DNA of 64,000 nucleotides from Rhodospirillaceae bacterium (GTDB lineage: Bacteria; Pseudomonadota; Alphaproteobacteria; Thalassobaculales; Thalassobaculaceae). Below, piece by piece: positions 36,760 through 45,696 of the stretch. The stretch's first letter is position 1. Every line of letters begins with the position of its first letter. The stretch is taken from assembly GCA_018401495.1 (NCBI GenBank), contig JAGYJX010000035.1, forward strand, positions 1 to 64,000, written 5' to 3'. Under the pieces are notes generated by a model. It saw nothing but the letters and a program-made list of their open reading frames with translations, ran no database searches and was not told the origin of the DNA. A program made the position numbers and the translations under genes.

Positions 36760-37418
36760 CCGTCGACACCTCCCAGTCCCCGACCGACCAGGCCGAGCTT
36801 CTGGCCATGTCGTACACCCTCAGCCGACTGTCAAAGCTGCTTTGCCACGAGATCAACCAACCGCTGAACACGATCTCGATCACCGCGCACAACGGGAAGC
36901 GTCAGGCGCAGGACGGCAGCCATCCGATCGCCGACACGCGCAGCCGCTTCGACAGGATCGGGCAGGAGGCGCGGCGGGCCGGAGCACTCGTGCACGCGCT
37001 GGCGGATCTGGCGAGCCCCGGCGCGACGCCGGCCGGCATCCTTGTCCCCCGGCTTCGGGAGATCGAAGACCTGCATCGCGCGCGGCTTCGCCGTCGCGGC
37101 CTCGAAACCCACCTCGCCATCGAGCAACCGTTGGGCGACGGCGGTGCCCGCCCGGCAACCGTCGTCGCCGCCCTGGTCTGGCTGTTCGAGCGCCTCGACG
37201 AGGGGCGAACCGGCCAGGTCGACCCGGAGATCGCGAAACTCCGGATCGAGCGCGACGGCGCGCTTCGGACGATTCGCCTGACCGGCTTCGGGCCAGTCGG
37301 CGCCCCGGCCGCTGACGGCGCCTCGCTCCCCGAACGTATCCTGCTGTCGTCTGGCGCCAGGATCACCTGGGACGAACGCCGGTGTCGGGTCGACGTGCCG
37401 ACCGAGGTGGTGGCGTGA
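36756..37418 (+). CDS. Histidine-phosphotransfer/kinase-like protein with degenerate ATPase region
   Basis: A 220-residue cytosolic protein. Its H-box LLCHEINQPLNTISITAHNG (His31) is a good DctB/NtrB-type phospho-acceptor, followed by a second dimerisation helix (RIGQEARRAGALVHALADLA). The rest resembles a shortened HATPase region in length and predicted secondary structure, but no N-box (NxxxNA), G1 (DxGxG) or G2 (GxGLGL) motif exists. It therefore should not bind ATP normally. It could act as a phosphotransfer dimer (Spo0B/ChpT-like) between the kinases and receivers of the cluster. It overlaps both neighbours by 4 bp (ATGA before, GTGA after), so tight co-translation with the receiver proteins on either side is expected. 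Confidence 0.7.
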   Translation: MTVDTSQSPTDQAELLAMSYTLSRLSKLLCHEINQPLNTISITAHNGKRQAQDGSHPIADTRSRFDRIGQEARRAGALVHALADLASPGATPAGILVPRLREIEDLHRARLRRRGLETHLAIEQPLGDGGARPATVVAALVWLFERLDEGRTGQVDPEIAKLRIERDGALRTIRLTGFGPVGAPAADGASLPERILLSSGARITWDERRCRVDVPTEVVA

Positions 37419-38614
37419 CGATGATCTGCCCGAGCACTTCCCGACCGGTCCGCATCGCGGTGATCGAAGATGACGCGGGGTTCCGCGAGGAGTTGCTGTC
37501 GACGCTGGGGGACGCCGCCGACGGCTACCCGAGTTTTGCCAGCTACGCGACCAGACGCAGCAAGCCGGCCCGCTACGACGTGCTGGTGCTGGACCTCACT
37601 CTGCCGGACATGGACGGTTTCGAGGCGATCCTCGCGCTCGCGTCGGATCCGACGCCACCCTGTCTGATCGTGGTGTCGGGGGCGACCGCGGCGCTGATTG
37701 CCGAGGCCACGAAACTCGCCGGCGCCGTGAACATCCAGGTGTTGGCCAGCCTCAGGAAGCCCATCGAACCGGGCGAGCTTGTCGCCGCCTTGCAGCGACC
37801 GATCACGCCCGGCACAGGACGGCCGAAGCGGCCGACGATCGGCGATGGCGAAATCGGCAGCGCCTTCGCCCGCAACGACATGACCTTGAACTACCAGCTT
37901 CAGGTGGACCTCGGCACCGCCCGCCCGGTCGGCGCCGAAGCGCTGCTGCGCTTCTCCGAGACCGGCACCATGGCGGTTTCACCCGGGGAGGTGGTCGCCG
38001 CCTTGATCCGGATCGGACAGTCCCGCGCTCTCGACGACTGGGCTTTGGCAACCGCGTTCAAGGATCTTGCAGCGTTTCGGGTCGACGCGCCGGATTTCGG
38101 CGTCTCGGTCAACCTCTCCGCGACCCCGCTCTCGCCCGACCTTCCCGACCGGATCGAGCGCGCGGCGGCCCAGGCCGGGCTAGACCCCCGCGCGGTGACG
38201 GTCGAGGTGACCGAGACCACCGTGCTGGAGGCCGACTCCGCTACCATCGCCTGTCTGGCCCGCATCAGACTGCATGGCTTCGGGCTCTCGCTCGACGATT
38301 TCGGCGTCGGGACCTCGAACATCGACCGGCTGATGTCGTCGCCGTTCTCGGAGATCAAGCTCGACCGCTCGTTGATCGGGGAAGCCCGGCGCTCGTCCGC
38401 TGCCCGCAGCCTGGTGCGAGCGGTGGCGGCGATTGCCGGAGAGCGGGAGGCGATCGTGGTCGCCGAAGGCGTCGAGAGCCAGCGGGACCTCGACCTCGTC
38501 AGATCGCTCGGATGCCACCGGGGACAGGGATTTCTGTTCTCCCGGGCCGTGCCCGCCCGTTCCCTCAGCCGCCTGCTGGCGCCCGGCCCCCGGCGCAGCG
38601 GCGCAGCACCCTGA
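37415..38614 (+). CDS. Receiver-EAL protein (c-di-GMP phosphodiesterase response regulator)
   Basis: A 399-residue protein. The receiver (IAVIEDDAGFREELLSTLGD, Asp in YDVLVLDLTLPDMDGF, Lys in SLRKPIEPGEL) is fused to an EAL domain. Catalytic motifs present: GAEALLRF (EAL), VNLSATPL (Asn), VEVTETTVLE (Glu), LSLDDFGVGTSN (DDFGxG), FSEIKLDRSL (Lys and Asp), VVAEGVES (Glu) and GQGFLFSRA (Gln). It should be an active c-di-GMP phosphodiesterase switched by phosphorylation. GTG 37415 overlaps the upstream stop; ATG 37421 is an alternative. It resembles RocR/VieA-like regulators without the VieA DNA-binding tail. It is probably one output of the cluster. Confidence 0.9.
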   Translation: MTMICPSTSRPVRIAVIEDDAGFREELLSTLGDAADGYPSFASYATRRSKPARYDVLVLDLTLPDMDGFEAILALASDPTPPCLIVVSGATAALIAEATKLAGAVNIQVLASLRKPIEPGELVAALQRPITPGTGRPKRPTIGDGEIGSAFARNDMTLNYQLQVDLGTARPVGAEALLRFSETGTMAVSPGEVVAALIRIGQSRALDDWALATAFKDLAAFRVDAPDFGVSVNLSATPLSPDLPDRIERAAAQAGLDPRAVTVEVTETTVLEADSATIACLARIRLHGFGLSLDDFGVGTSNIDRLMSSPFSEIKLDRSLIGEARRSSAARSLVRAVAAIAGEREAIVVAEGVESQRDLDLVRSLGCHRGQGFLFSRAVPARSLSRLLAPGPRRSGAAP

Positions 38615-38629
38615 CCGCTCACGGAGCTG

Positions 38630-39112
38630 ATGATGATGACGTATCTCACAAGAGCCCTCGCCTTGGCGCTGGTGATTCTCGCCGGGCCGGCCATCGCCAC
38701 GGACACCGTGCTGACGGTCACGCTGAACGGCACACCCTCGACCGCACGGCACTTCGACCTCGCCGGGCTCGAAGCCCTGGGCGTCGAGGACGTCGTCACG
38801 GTCACTCCCTGGATCGCAGCCGAGACCCGGTTCTCGGGCGTGCCGTTGAGGCGGCTGCTGGAACTGGCGCCGGCGCCCGTGACCGAAATCCATGTCGTCG
38901 CGCTGAACGACTACACCGCGACGATCCCGGCCCAGGAGGCCCGCGACTACGCCATCATCCTGGCGACCCGACGCAACGACCAACTCATGCCGGTCCGGGA
39001 CAAGGGTCCTTTGTGGATCATCTATCCGCTCAGCCAGCACCCGGAACTCGACACCACCACAACTCATCAACGAATGGTTTGGCAAATTTCCCGAATTGAC
39101 CTTCAGTATTGA
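38630..39112 (+). CDS. Periplasmic molybdopterin-oxidoreductase-fold protein
   Basis: A 160-residue exported protein with signal YLTRALALALVILAGPAIA. The mature part contains FDLAGLEALGVEDVVTVTPW, RFSGVPLRRLLELAPAP, IHVVALNDYTATIPAQEARD and YAIILATRRNDQLMPVRDKG with PLWIIYPL. This is the sulfite-oxidase-type (SUOX/PF00174) fold in its small stand-alone form, which usually lacks the cofactor-binding Cys. None is visible here, so it is more likely a ligand-binding or sensor-associated protein than an enzyme. In other proteobacteria, as far as I recall, such genes sit beside c-di-GMP or histidine-kinase genes. Here it lies 15 bp after the EAL gene and just before a membrane kinase. Three alternative ATGs occur at the start (38630, 38633, 38636). 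Confidence 0.75.
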   Translation: MMMTYLTRALALALVILAGPAIATDTVLTVTLNGTPSTARHFDLAGLEALGVEDVVTVTPWIAAETRFSGVPLRRLLELAPAPVTEIHVVALNDYTATIPAQEARDYAIILATRRNDQLMPVRDKGPLWIIYPLSQHPELDTTTTHQRMVWQISRIDLQY

Positions 39113-39124
39113 CCATATCAAGAC

Positions 39125-40884
39125 ATGAATCGTCGTCGCCGTTGCATGATATTTAAGTTTGCAATCCAGAACAGAATATTGCTTTTCAGCTTTATTCTGA
39201 TTTTTATTATATTTTTGTCGCCTTATGGGACTTCAGGACACACTTGGATTTCAGATCACTGCTCAGTTCATCCCGAACCTCGAGTTGGATAGGGTCTCAA
39301 GCGCTGATCGAACTCGAGAAAACCCGAACGGCTCTAGCAACCTATCGAGCGGAGCGTCGCCCGAAGGACGCCGACGCCCTGCGACTTCAGTTCGACATTT
39401 TCTGGAGCCGGGTCCCGCTGCTGAGCGAGGGTCGCGAAGCAGAACTGATGCGGCAGGTCGGATCCGCGCCCATCGTTACCGGCATCCTGCTCAATCTCGA
39501 GTCGATTCTGCCACGACTCGGGGATCGCGGGATCCTCTCGGACGACACCCTCGCCGATCTGGAGGATGTCCTCTCCGAAGTTGAGGCGCCACTCTTGAAA
39601 AACCAGAAGGATGCGCTGAACCTGAAGGCCGATCTTGCCGAGACACTCGTTACTGACGGTTTGAATTCCGCCGTCTGGATTTTCGTCATCCTGTTCTGCT
39701 CTGCAGGCTCAGTGGCAACGGTCGCTTATCACCAGATCCGCACCACCGAGCAGTTCGCCGAGCGAACGCGCCAGGAGGCCAGCAACATCTCGGCGCTGCT
39801 CACCGGCTTCGAGAATTTTGCCAACGCGCTGCCAACCGGGGCCGTGATCTTCAATGGTGACGGAGCAATCCTTTTCGCGAACACCGCGTTTGAAAACCTT
39901 GTCGGAGAAGCTTTCGGCGGTTCGAAGGAGGAAGCCCTAGAGACGATCGTGACCGCCCTTGGCTCGGACTCGGCCACCAGTTTCCCACAGAAGGCCCGCG
40001 ACGGGGTGTTTCATGTTCTGGACCGGAGGCGGGAGGACAACTTGGCGATGCGGCCAATTTGGGGGGCGACCCATTGGCTCTCGCAACCCGCCTGGGTCCT
40101 CGTGCTGCAGGACGTGACCGACATTCGAAAGGCGGAGTTGGCGTTGATGCGATCCTCGCAACTCGCAACGCTGGGCGAGATGTCCACGGCCGTCGCTCAC
40201 GAGATCAACCAACCCCTGGCCATCGTCCGGGCTGCCGCCCAGACCTCGCTGTTGGCCATCTCGAGGGGGCAATCCGACCTCAGTCTGCTCAAGGAGAAGT
40301 TCATCAGGATCGAGCGGCAGGTGGTGCGCGCAAAGGCGATCACCGACCAGATGCGGATGTACGGCGGCAGCCGCGACAAAGAGACTGCGACCATCGACCT
40401 CGGTCACTGTGTGCGATCCATAACCGGCATGATCCGGTCGTCCCTCGAGTCCAGGGACATCGGCCTCGACGTCGAAGCACCCGTGTCGCCCTGCCCCACA
40501 TGGGGCAGCCGGATCGCGATCGAGCAGGCGCTGATGAACATCCTGATCAACGCCCGCGACGCGTTCCACAGCGGCTCCGACCTTCGCCTCGATGCCGCGC
40601 TGGTGCGCGTCAGGCTCATCCGCGAGGACGACTTTTGGCTTGTGGCGATCACCGACAACGCCGGCGGCATCGATCAGGCGGTCGCCGAGACCCTGATACA
40701 CCCGTTCGTCACCACGAAGAGTGGGACCGGGGCCCCCGGGCTGGGACTTGCGGTGGCGCACGGAACAATCAAGGAAATGGGCGGAACGCTGACCGCTCGG
40801 AATTGCAGCGGCGGCGCCCGGTTCGACGTCCGGCTGCCTTACCGGCAAGAAGACGCGACAGACCCCGCGTCAACGACCGCGTGA
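39125..40884 (+). CDS. Membrane sensor histidine kinase with PAS domain, N-terminal frameshifts
   Basis: ATG 39125 opens MNRRRRCMIFKFAIQNRILL followed by FSFILIFIIFLS, a TM helix in AT-rich sequence. Frame changes near 39215 and 39290 then lead to a periplasmic helical region (ALIELEKTRTALATYRAERR and on to ALNLKADLAETLV). A second TM (NSAVWIFVILFCSAGSVATV), a PAS domain (NALPTGAVIFNGDGAILFAN) and the kinase core follow: H-box AVAHEINQPLAIVRAAAQTS, N-box ALMNILINARDAFHSG, G1 AITDNAGGIDQAV and G2 GAPGLGLAVAHGTI. The last two frames overlap smoothly, so the gene is probably intact in life. It likely phosphorylates one or more of the receivers nearby. The periplasmic part could contact the molybdopterin-fold protein encoded just before it. 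Confidence 0.82.
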
Positions 40885-41162
40885 GCCGTCGATCGGCGCG
40901 GCGCCTGATCCAACCGGGCGCTCACAGCCGAAACGCCGGCACGACTCTCGTCCGCGGGGGAGAGGATGACCAGCCGGTAGCCGGTGTTTCGCATCGTTAT
41001 CGCGCCGACGGCGCAATAACCGTCACACCACCAATCCAGTTCACACTTCATCGGCTCGTAGGAAGCTGAAGGGTAGAACGCATCGTTTGAGCACCCAAAG
41101 CTCAAAGAAGAACTTATTATTGCAAATAGAAATAATGATTTTTTGAAAAAATAAATAATCAT
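40839..41162 (-). CDS. Putative small lipoprotein, antisense to the kinase tail
   Basis: On the minus strand the 107-codon frame begins MIIYFFKKSLFLFAIISSSL and reaches SFGCSN, a convincing lipoprotein signal with lipobox and a positively charged n-region. The next part, CELDWWCDGYCAVGAITMRN, is Cys/Trp-rich. The last 40 residues overlap the end of the kinase gene and look like antisense sequence. I recognise no family. The start lies inside an AT-rich segment, which by itself favours hydrophobic codons, so this could be chance; it is listed because signal, lipobox and length fit a real small lipoprotein. Confidence 0.3.
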   Translation of the reverse strand: MIIYFFKKSLFLFAIISSSLSFGCSNDAFYPSASYEPMKCELDWWCDGYCAVGAITMRNTGYRLVILSPADESRAGVSAVSARLDQAPRRSTAHAVVDAGSVASSCR

Positions 41163-41352
41163 ATTATAAATCCAGAATTTATCTCGTAATTTGATCTAGA
41201 TAGATCGCTATAGTAGATTAGATACATTTCTTCATTTTAAATGCACTTGTTGAAAAATCCAAAATGATTGTTTTTTTGGATTTTAAATCCAATTTGGATA
41301 TGAAACATGAATGCATCAATAGCTTTTATGATTAGTATAATAATAACGTCCA
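41163..41352 (+). promoter_or_regulatory. Very AT-rich control region with ATCCAA/TTGGAT repeats
   Basis: The region is strongly A/T-rich in a G/C-rich genome. An 11-bp perfect inverted repeat (aaaatccaaaa 41254-41264, ttttggatttt 41274-41284) is followed at once by the 13-bp palindrome atccaatttggat (41287-41299). The hexamer ATCCAA or its complement therefore occurs four times within 45 bp. CCAATGTGG follows at 41351-41359. This is probably a promoter/operator region for the downstream receiver-kinase gene, and perhaps a target for an H-NS-like silencer (Ros/MucR type). Confidence 0.5.
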
Positions 41353-42660
41353 ATGTGGCGCAAAAGCAGCCAGATGAGCAAATTAAACAGCATGAAACCC
41401 TTAAAGGTTGTGCGCATGACTCTTCCAACGGCACAACGACAAAACGGCACACCGCGAGTCCTCATCCTCGACGACGAGCATGGCGTCCGGTCGGAGATGG
41501 TGATCCTGCTGTCCGAGGAGGGCTTCGACTGCCTGGCCTGCGGGACGGCTGAGCAGGCGGAGCGCCTGATGGAGTTGAACGACGACATCGCCGTCGCCGT
41601 GGTCGACGTGAGGCTGCCCGGCGCCTCCGGGCTCGACTTCATCGCCCGCTCCCGCTCACGCCCCGGCCACGTCCTTCCGACCCGGTTCATCGTCATCAGC
41701 GGTCATGTCGACCTCGACAGCGCCATGCAGGCCCTGCGCCTGAAAGTCGATGATCTCCTTCCGAAGCCGATCGATCCCGACGCGCTGATCCGGGCGATCC
41801 ATCGCGGGCTGGATCAGGTGTCATCGGATATCCTGGGCCGCGGCGTGACGGCGACGCTCGCCATCGAGGCGGACCAGGCACGCCGGCCGGCGCCACGACG
41901 CGGAGCGGCCCAGCGCGGAGCGCCTCAGCGCGCGCCGGCACGGCGCGCGGCACAACGCATGGACCCCGGCACCGATCGGCTGTTGCGCCTCGTCACGGAC
42001 GAACTCCGGCAACCGCTGGTGCCCATCATCGACGCTTGCGAACAGCTGATGATGGCCCAGACAGAGCCGCGCGCCTCATCGGTTCTGGGACGCCAGATGC
42101 GCTACGAGGCAGTGAAGCTCCTCGAGCGCCTCGACAGCATACTCGATCTGGTCCGCGTCACCTCGGCCCCGGTGAGTCTGCGCCTGACGGTCGAGGCGCC
42201 GGCCCGCTTGGCCGAGTTGGTTCGCCAGAATTTCGAGCAGGCAGGTCGCGCCCGCGATGTGCGCCTCGACCTGGATGTTCTCGAAGCGCCCTCGGCGGCG
42301 CTGCTCGACCGCGGGCTCTGGCTGCAGGCCATCGCCCATGTCGTCCGCAACGCGCTGGAGCATTCGCCCCGCGGCACCAGCGTTCTGATCCGCGTCGCCC
42401 GAGCTGACGACGCGCTCGTGTGCGAGGTCTCGGATGCCGGACCGGGCATGGATGCGGAGACGTTGGAAAGGGCCTTGACGCCCTTTCGTCAAGGCAGCGA
42501 GGGGCGGGATCGGGCGAAGAGCGGCCTCGGCCTCGGTCTGACCCTTTCCCAGCATTTCCTGAATGCTCATGGAGGTGTCCTGGCGGTTCGGCCTTCAAGT
42601 AAACCGTTGAACAGCCGAAATTTAGTGATCTTGACGATCCCTCTCGAGCTTCCACAATGA
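41353..42660 (+). CDS. Receiver-histidine-kinase fusion lacking the phospho-acceptor His
   Basis: The product (435 residues from 41353; ATGs at 41392 and 41416 are plausible later starts) has an N-terminal receiver (VLILDDEHGVRSEMVILLSE, Asp in AVVDVRLPGASGLDF, Lys in DLLPKPIDPDALI) and an Ala/Arg/Pro-rich linker (ARRPAPRRGAAQRGAPQR). A DHp-like helix LLRLVTDELRQPLVPIID places Asp216 where the H-box His should be. The HATPase is complete: HVVRNALEHSPRG (N), CEVSDAGPGMDAETL (G1) and SGLGLGLTLSQ (G2). It could bind ATP but cannot autophosphorylate in the usual way. It may phosphorylate a His on a partner such as the DHp-only protein at 36756. It overlaps the next receiver gene by 4 bp. Confidence 0.82.
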   Translation: MWRKSSQMSKLNSMKPLKVVRMTLPTAQRQNGTPRVLILDDEHGVRSEMVILLSEEGFDCLACGTAEQAERLMELNDDIAVAVVDVRLPGASGLDFIARSRSRPGHVLPTRFIVISGHVDLDSAMQALRLKVDDLLPKPIDPDALIRAIHRGLDQVSSDILGRGVTATLAIEADQARRPAPRRGAAQRGAPQRAPARRAAQRMDPGTDRLLRLVTDELRQPLVPIIDACEQLMMAQTEPRASSVLGRQMRYEAVKLLERLDSILDLVRVTSAPVSLRLTVEAPARLAELVRQNFEQAGRARDVRLDLDVLEAPSAALLDRGLWLQAIAHVVRNALEHSPRGTSVLIRVARADDALVCEVSDAGPGMDAETLERALTPFRQGSEGRDRAKSGLGLGLTLSQHFLNAHGGVLAVRPSSKPLNSRNLVILTIPLELPQ

Positions 42661-43088
42661 CCGTCTCAAAAAAACTTAAACCCAGCTCGGATCTTGTTCT
42701 GATTGTTGATGATGAACCTGACATACTCGAAGAAATGTCAGACTGGCTCAAACTATTAGGAATTCCTAACTGCGTTTCTCAATCCGTTCCGGACGCGATT
42801 TCCTGCCTCAACCGCAACAAATCCATTCGCTTGGTGATTTCGGATATCCGAATGCCGTCCATGGACGGCTATGACCTGATCCGGCACTGCTCCGGCCTTG
42901 GCGGGCAGAGGACCCCGATCGACTTCATCGTCATCACCGGTCACCTGACCCAGCAGGACCGGACCCGCATCGCGGGTTTCGGCGTCCAGCGGGTGCTGGC
43001 AAAGCCGGCAGACCTCGACGAGCTTGAGGCCATGGTCCTCGAGGCGCTCGCCGGCACCGTCGGGTCTGCCGCCGAAGCAGAGGGTTGA
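42657..43088 (+). CDS. Stand-alone receiver protein
   Basis: A 143-residue single-domain response regulator of the CheY type: DLVLIVDDEPDILEEMSDWL, phospho-acceptor Asp in IRLVISDIRMPSMDGYDLIR, Thr in DFIVITGHL, Lys in VQRVLAKPADLDELE. There is no output domain. It could pass phosphate between kinases or bind a partner directly. The first 40 codons are unusually A/T-rich compared with the rest, as seen at several gene starts in this cluster. The start overlaps the stop of the receiver-kinase gene (ATGA). It is followed after 12 bp by a membrane kinase gene. Confidence 0.88.
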   Translation: MTVSKKLKPSSDLVLIVDDEPDILEEMSDWLKLLGIPNCVSQSVPDAISCLNRNKSIRLVISDIRMPSMDGYDLIRHCSGLGGQRTPIDFIVITGHLTQQDRTRIAGFGVQRVLAKPADLDELEAMVLEALAGTVGSAAEAEG

Positions 43089-43100
43089 GGACTTCATCCC

Positions 43101-45693
43101 ATGCTGACCGGCGCCGCGCTCCGAACCCCATCGGCCGTCCAGTCGCCCGCCGCGGTCGCCATCGTGTGTCTGATCGCCGGATGCGGCGGCTTCCTGCTGA
43201 ACGCCCTGTCGCTGCCGCTGGGCTGGGGTTTGGAGATACTGCTCGGAAACGCACTGGTGTGGAGCGTGCTGCGACCGCTGGGGCCCGTGCCGGCGGTGCT
43301 CGCGTTGTCGCTCGCGAGCACCCAGACCATCCTGCTGTGGGGTCACCCCTGGGCTTGGGCTGTCTGGTCGCTCGAGGCCGCCGTGGTCTCGCTGCTGTAC
43401 CGCCGCCTCTCGCCGGTCGTGATCGACCTGGGCTTCTGGTTGCTGCTCGGTGGGCCGCTCATCGCCCTCGCCTATGGCGGCCTGATGCACATGGACACGC
43501 CGTCCAGGACGCTGGTGGTCCTGAAACAGAGTCTGAACGGCGTGCTCTGCGTGACCCTCGGCGAGCTCGGTTACCTCGCGGCAGCCGAAGTGGTGCGAAG
43601 GGTCGGTCGATTTCAGCCACCGACGATGCCGTTGCGGGCGGTTGCGCACGCGACGGTCATAGCACTCGTTCTGGTTCCGGCGCTCGCCACGGCCCTTCTC
43701 GGCGCCGAGAGCCTGCAAGGAAGCGTCGAAGCCGGGCTGCACCGTCGTCTCGACAACGCCCTCGACAGCGCGCGCCGAGCGGCCCAGGCGTGGTTGGATG
43801 CGCCGGAGCAGCGAGCATCGCTGGTCGGCCGCGGCGCGGCGGCGCCAGCGGACTGCAACGGTCCTGGGCCTTCCGACAATGACCGTCCGCTCGCCGATCG
43901 CGCGGTCGAGTGCCCCGAGCCGGCCACTCCGAGACAGCGACCGACACCGAGCTCAGATCGCTGACGATCCCGCCGAAAGGCTCACGACGGCCCTGACGGC
44001 AGCCGGTGTCGACGGCCCCAATCTCGGCTTTCTGATCCTGGATCGCTCCGGTCGACCGGTGTCGGCGCTGTGGCCGGCTCGCCTCGCTCCTGAAATGCAG
44101 ACGGTGATCCTCTCGGCCGTCGCCGCCCGGTCGGCGGAACGCTCCGCCATTCTCGTGACACTGGTCGACTATGGCTCCTCGCGGATGACATCGCTGCGCC
44201 GGGGGGCGCTCGTGCGGTCGGCCACCCTGACCGGCGCCGAGGACGACTGGACCGTGGCGGCCGTCCTCCTGCCGCGCGACGCCATTCTGACGGCGCGCGC
44301 CGACCAGCGCTGGACGCTGCTGCTGATCCTGGGCCTGACCGTCGCCGCCCTGTTGATCGCCGAGGCCCTGGCCCGCTACTGGACGGCTGCGCTGGCCGGT
44401 ATCGACGCCACCCTCAAGGGCTTACCCGCCATTAACGGCGGCTGGCCGGAGCGTCTGGACACGGTGAACGAGATCCAGACGCTAAGTCACGCCGCCACCG
44501 GATCCCTCGTCGCCGCCCGCCGGGAACGTTCGCTGCTGAACGAGTATGAGAACCGCCTGCACTGGCTGGAAAAGCACGCGCCGTTCGTCGTATGCGTGTT
44601 CGGCCTGCCGCCCAAGCACCAAGACGACATCCGCTACCTGAGCCAGTCGGTCGAGCGTCTGCTCGGCGTCAGCCGCGATCAGGTGGTCACGGCCGGATCG
44701 TGGATTGATCTCGTTGACCCTGAGGACCGGCCGGCGGTCCTGGCCGCTCGCCGCAATCTGGCCGGGGGGGGATCGGCCACCACCGAGTATCGGATCCGCC
44801 ACGCCGACGGAAGCCGCCGATGGTTCCACGAGACCCTCACCGTCACCGAGGATGGCGGTCAAGCCGTCTGCGTGCTCATCGAGATCTCCAAGCGCAAGGC
44901 CGCGGAACAGCGTCTCGTCCAGTCGGCGAAGCTCGCCAGCCTCGGCGAGATCGCCACCGGGATGGCGCACGAACTCACCCAGCCGCTCAACATCATCCAG
45001 TTCGCCACCCGCACCCTTGGAGAGACGATCAAGCGCGGCGATCTCAATCCCGAGAACGCCCGAGAGCGGGTGACGCGCATCGCCGAGCAGGTCAAGCGGG
45101 CCTCCGCGCTGATCGGCCACCTGCGGGTGTTCGGGCGCATCCCCTCGGAGCCGGCCGCCGCCTTCCCGGTCAGGGCCGCGGTGGACGGGGCGCTCTCGCT
45201 GATCGGCCAGCAATTGCGCATCGCCGGGATCGTCTGCGCGATCGAGGAGCGCGACCCGCACCTCCAGGTCGTCGGACACCAGACGTTGCTCGAACAGGTC
45301 GTCCTCAACCTTATTATCAACGCGCGCGACGCCATCGTCGCGTCGAACGGTGGAGCCGGTCCAACCGGCGGACGGATCGGGATCACCCTCGCCCGTGTCG
45401 ACAATCGAGCGGAACTGGCGGTCGAGGATGACGGCGGTGGGATTCCCGAAGGTGACCTGAAGCTGGTGTTCGACCCGTTCTTCACCTCCAAGCCACCTGA
45501 CGTCGGAACCGGCCTCGGCCTGTCGATATCGGCGGGCATCGTGAAGGACATGGGCGGCGCCATCGCCATCGCAAACACCGAGTCAGGGGTGCGAGTTGCG
45601 CTGCGGATCCCGTTGTCCCCGACGAGACCGTCGCCCGACGCGCATCTGCCCGACCTCGTGACCACCACTTCAACCCCTGAAAAACATGCTTAG
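43101..45693 (+). CDS. Membrane sensor histidine kinase with MASE-like N-terminus and PAS, one frameshift
   Basis: The protein is about 863 residues. The first 170 residues hold six to seven TM helices (VAIVCLIAGCGGFLLNALSL, ILLWGHPWAWAVWSLEAAVV, FWLLLGGPLIALAYGGLMHM), resembling a MASE1-type sensor. Another TM at about residue 195 (HATVIALVLVPALATALLGA) is followed by a CHASE-like region. The frame changes somewhere between 43840 and 43960 and continues with LGFLILDRSGRPVSALWPAR, a TM (TLLLILGLTVAALLIAEALA) and a PAS with PAC (RIRHADGSRRWFHETLTVTE). The core has ATGMAHELTQPLNIIQFATR (H-box), VLNLIINARDAIVAS (N), VEDDGGGIPEGD (G1) and GTGLGLSISAGIV (G2). It is a full-length kinase with two possible inputs and a likely phosphodonor for the cluster. 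Confidence 0.85.
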
Positions 45694-45696
45694 GCT

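Noticed and set aside
38630..39112. Active sulfite oxidase or molybdoenzyme
   Set aside because: The protein is only 160 residues and has no visible cofactor-ligating Cys.
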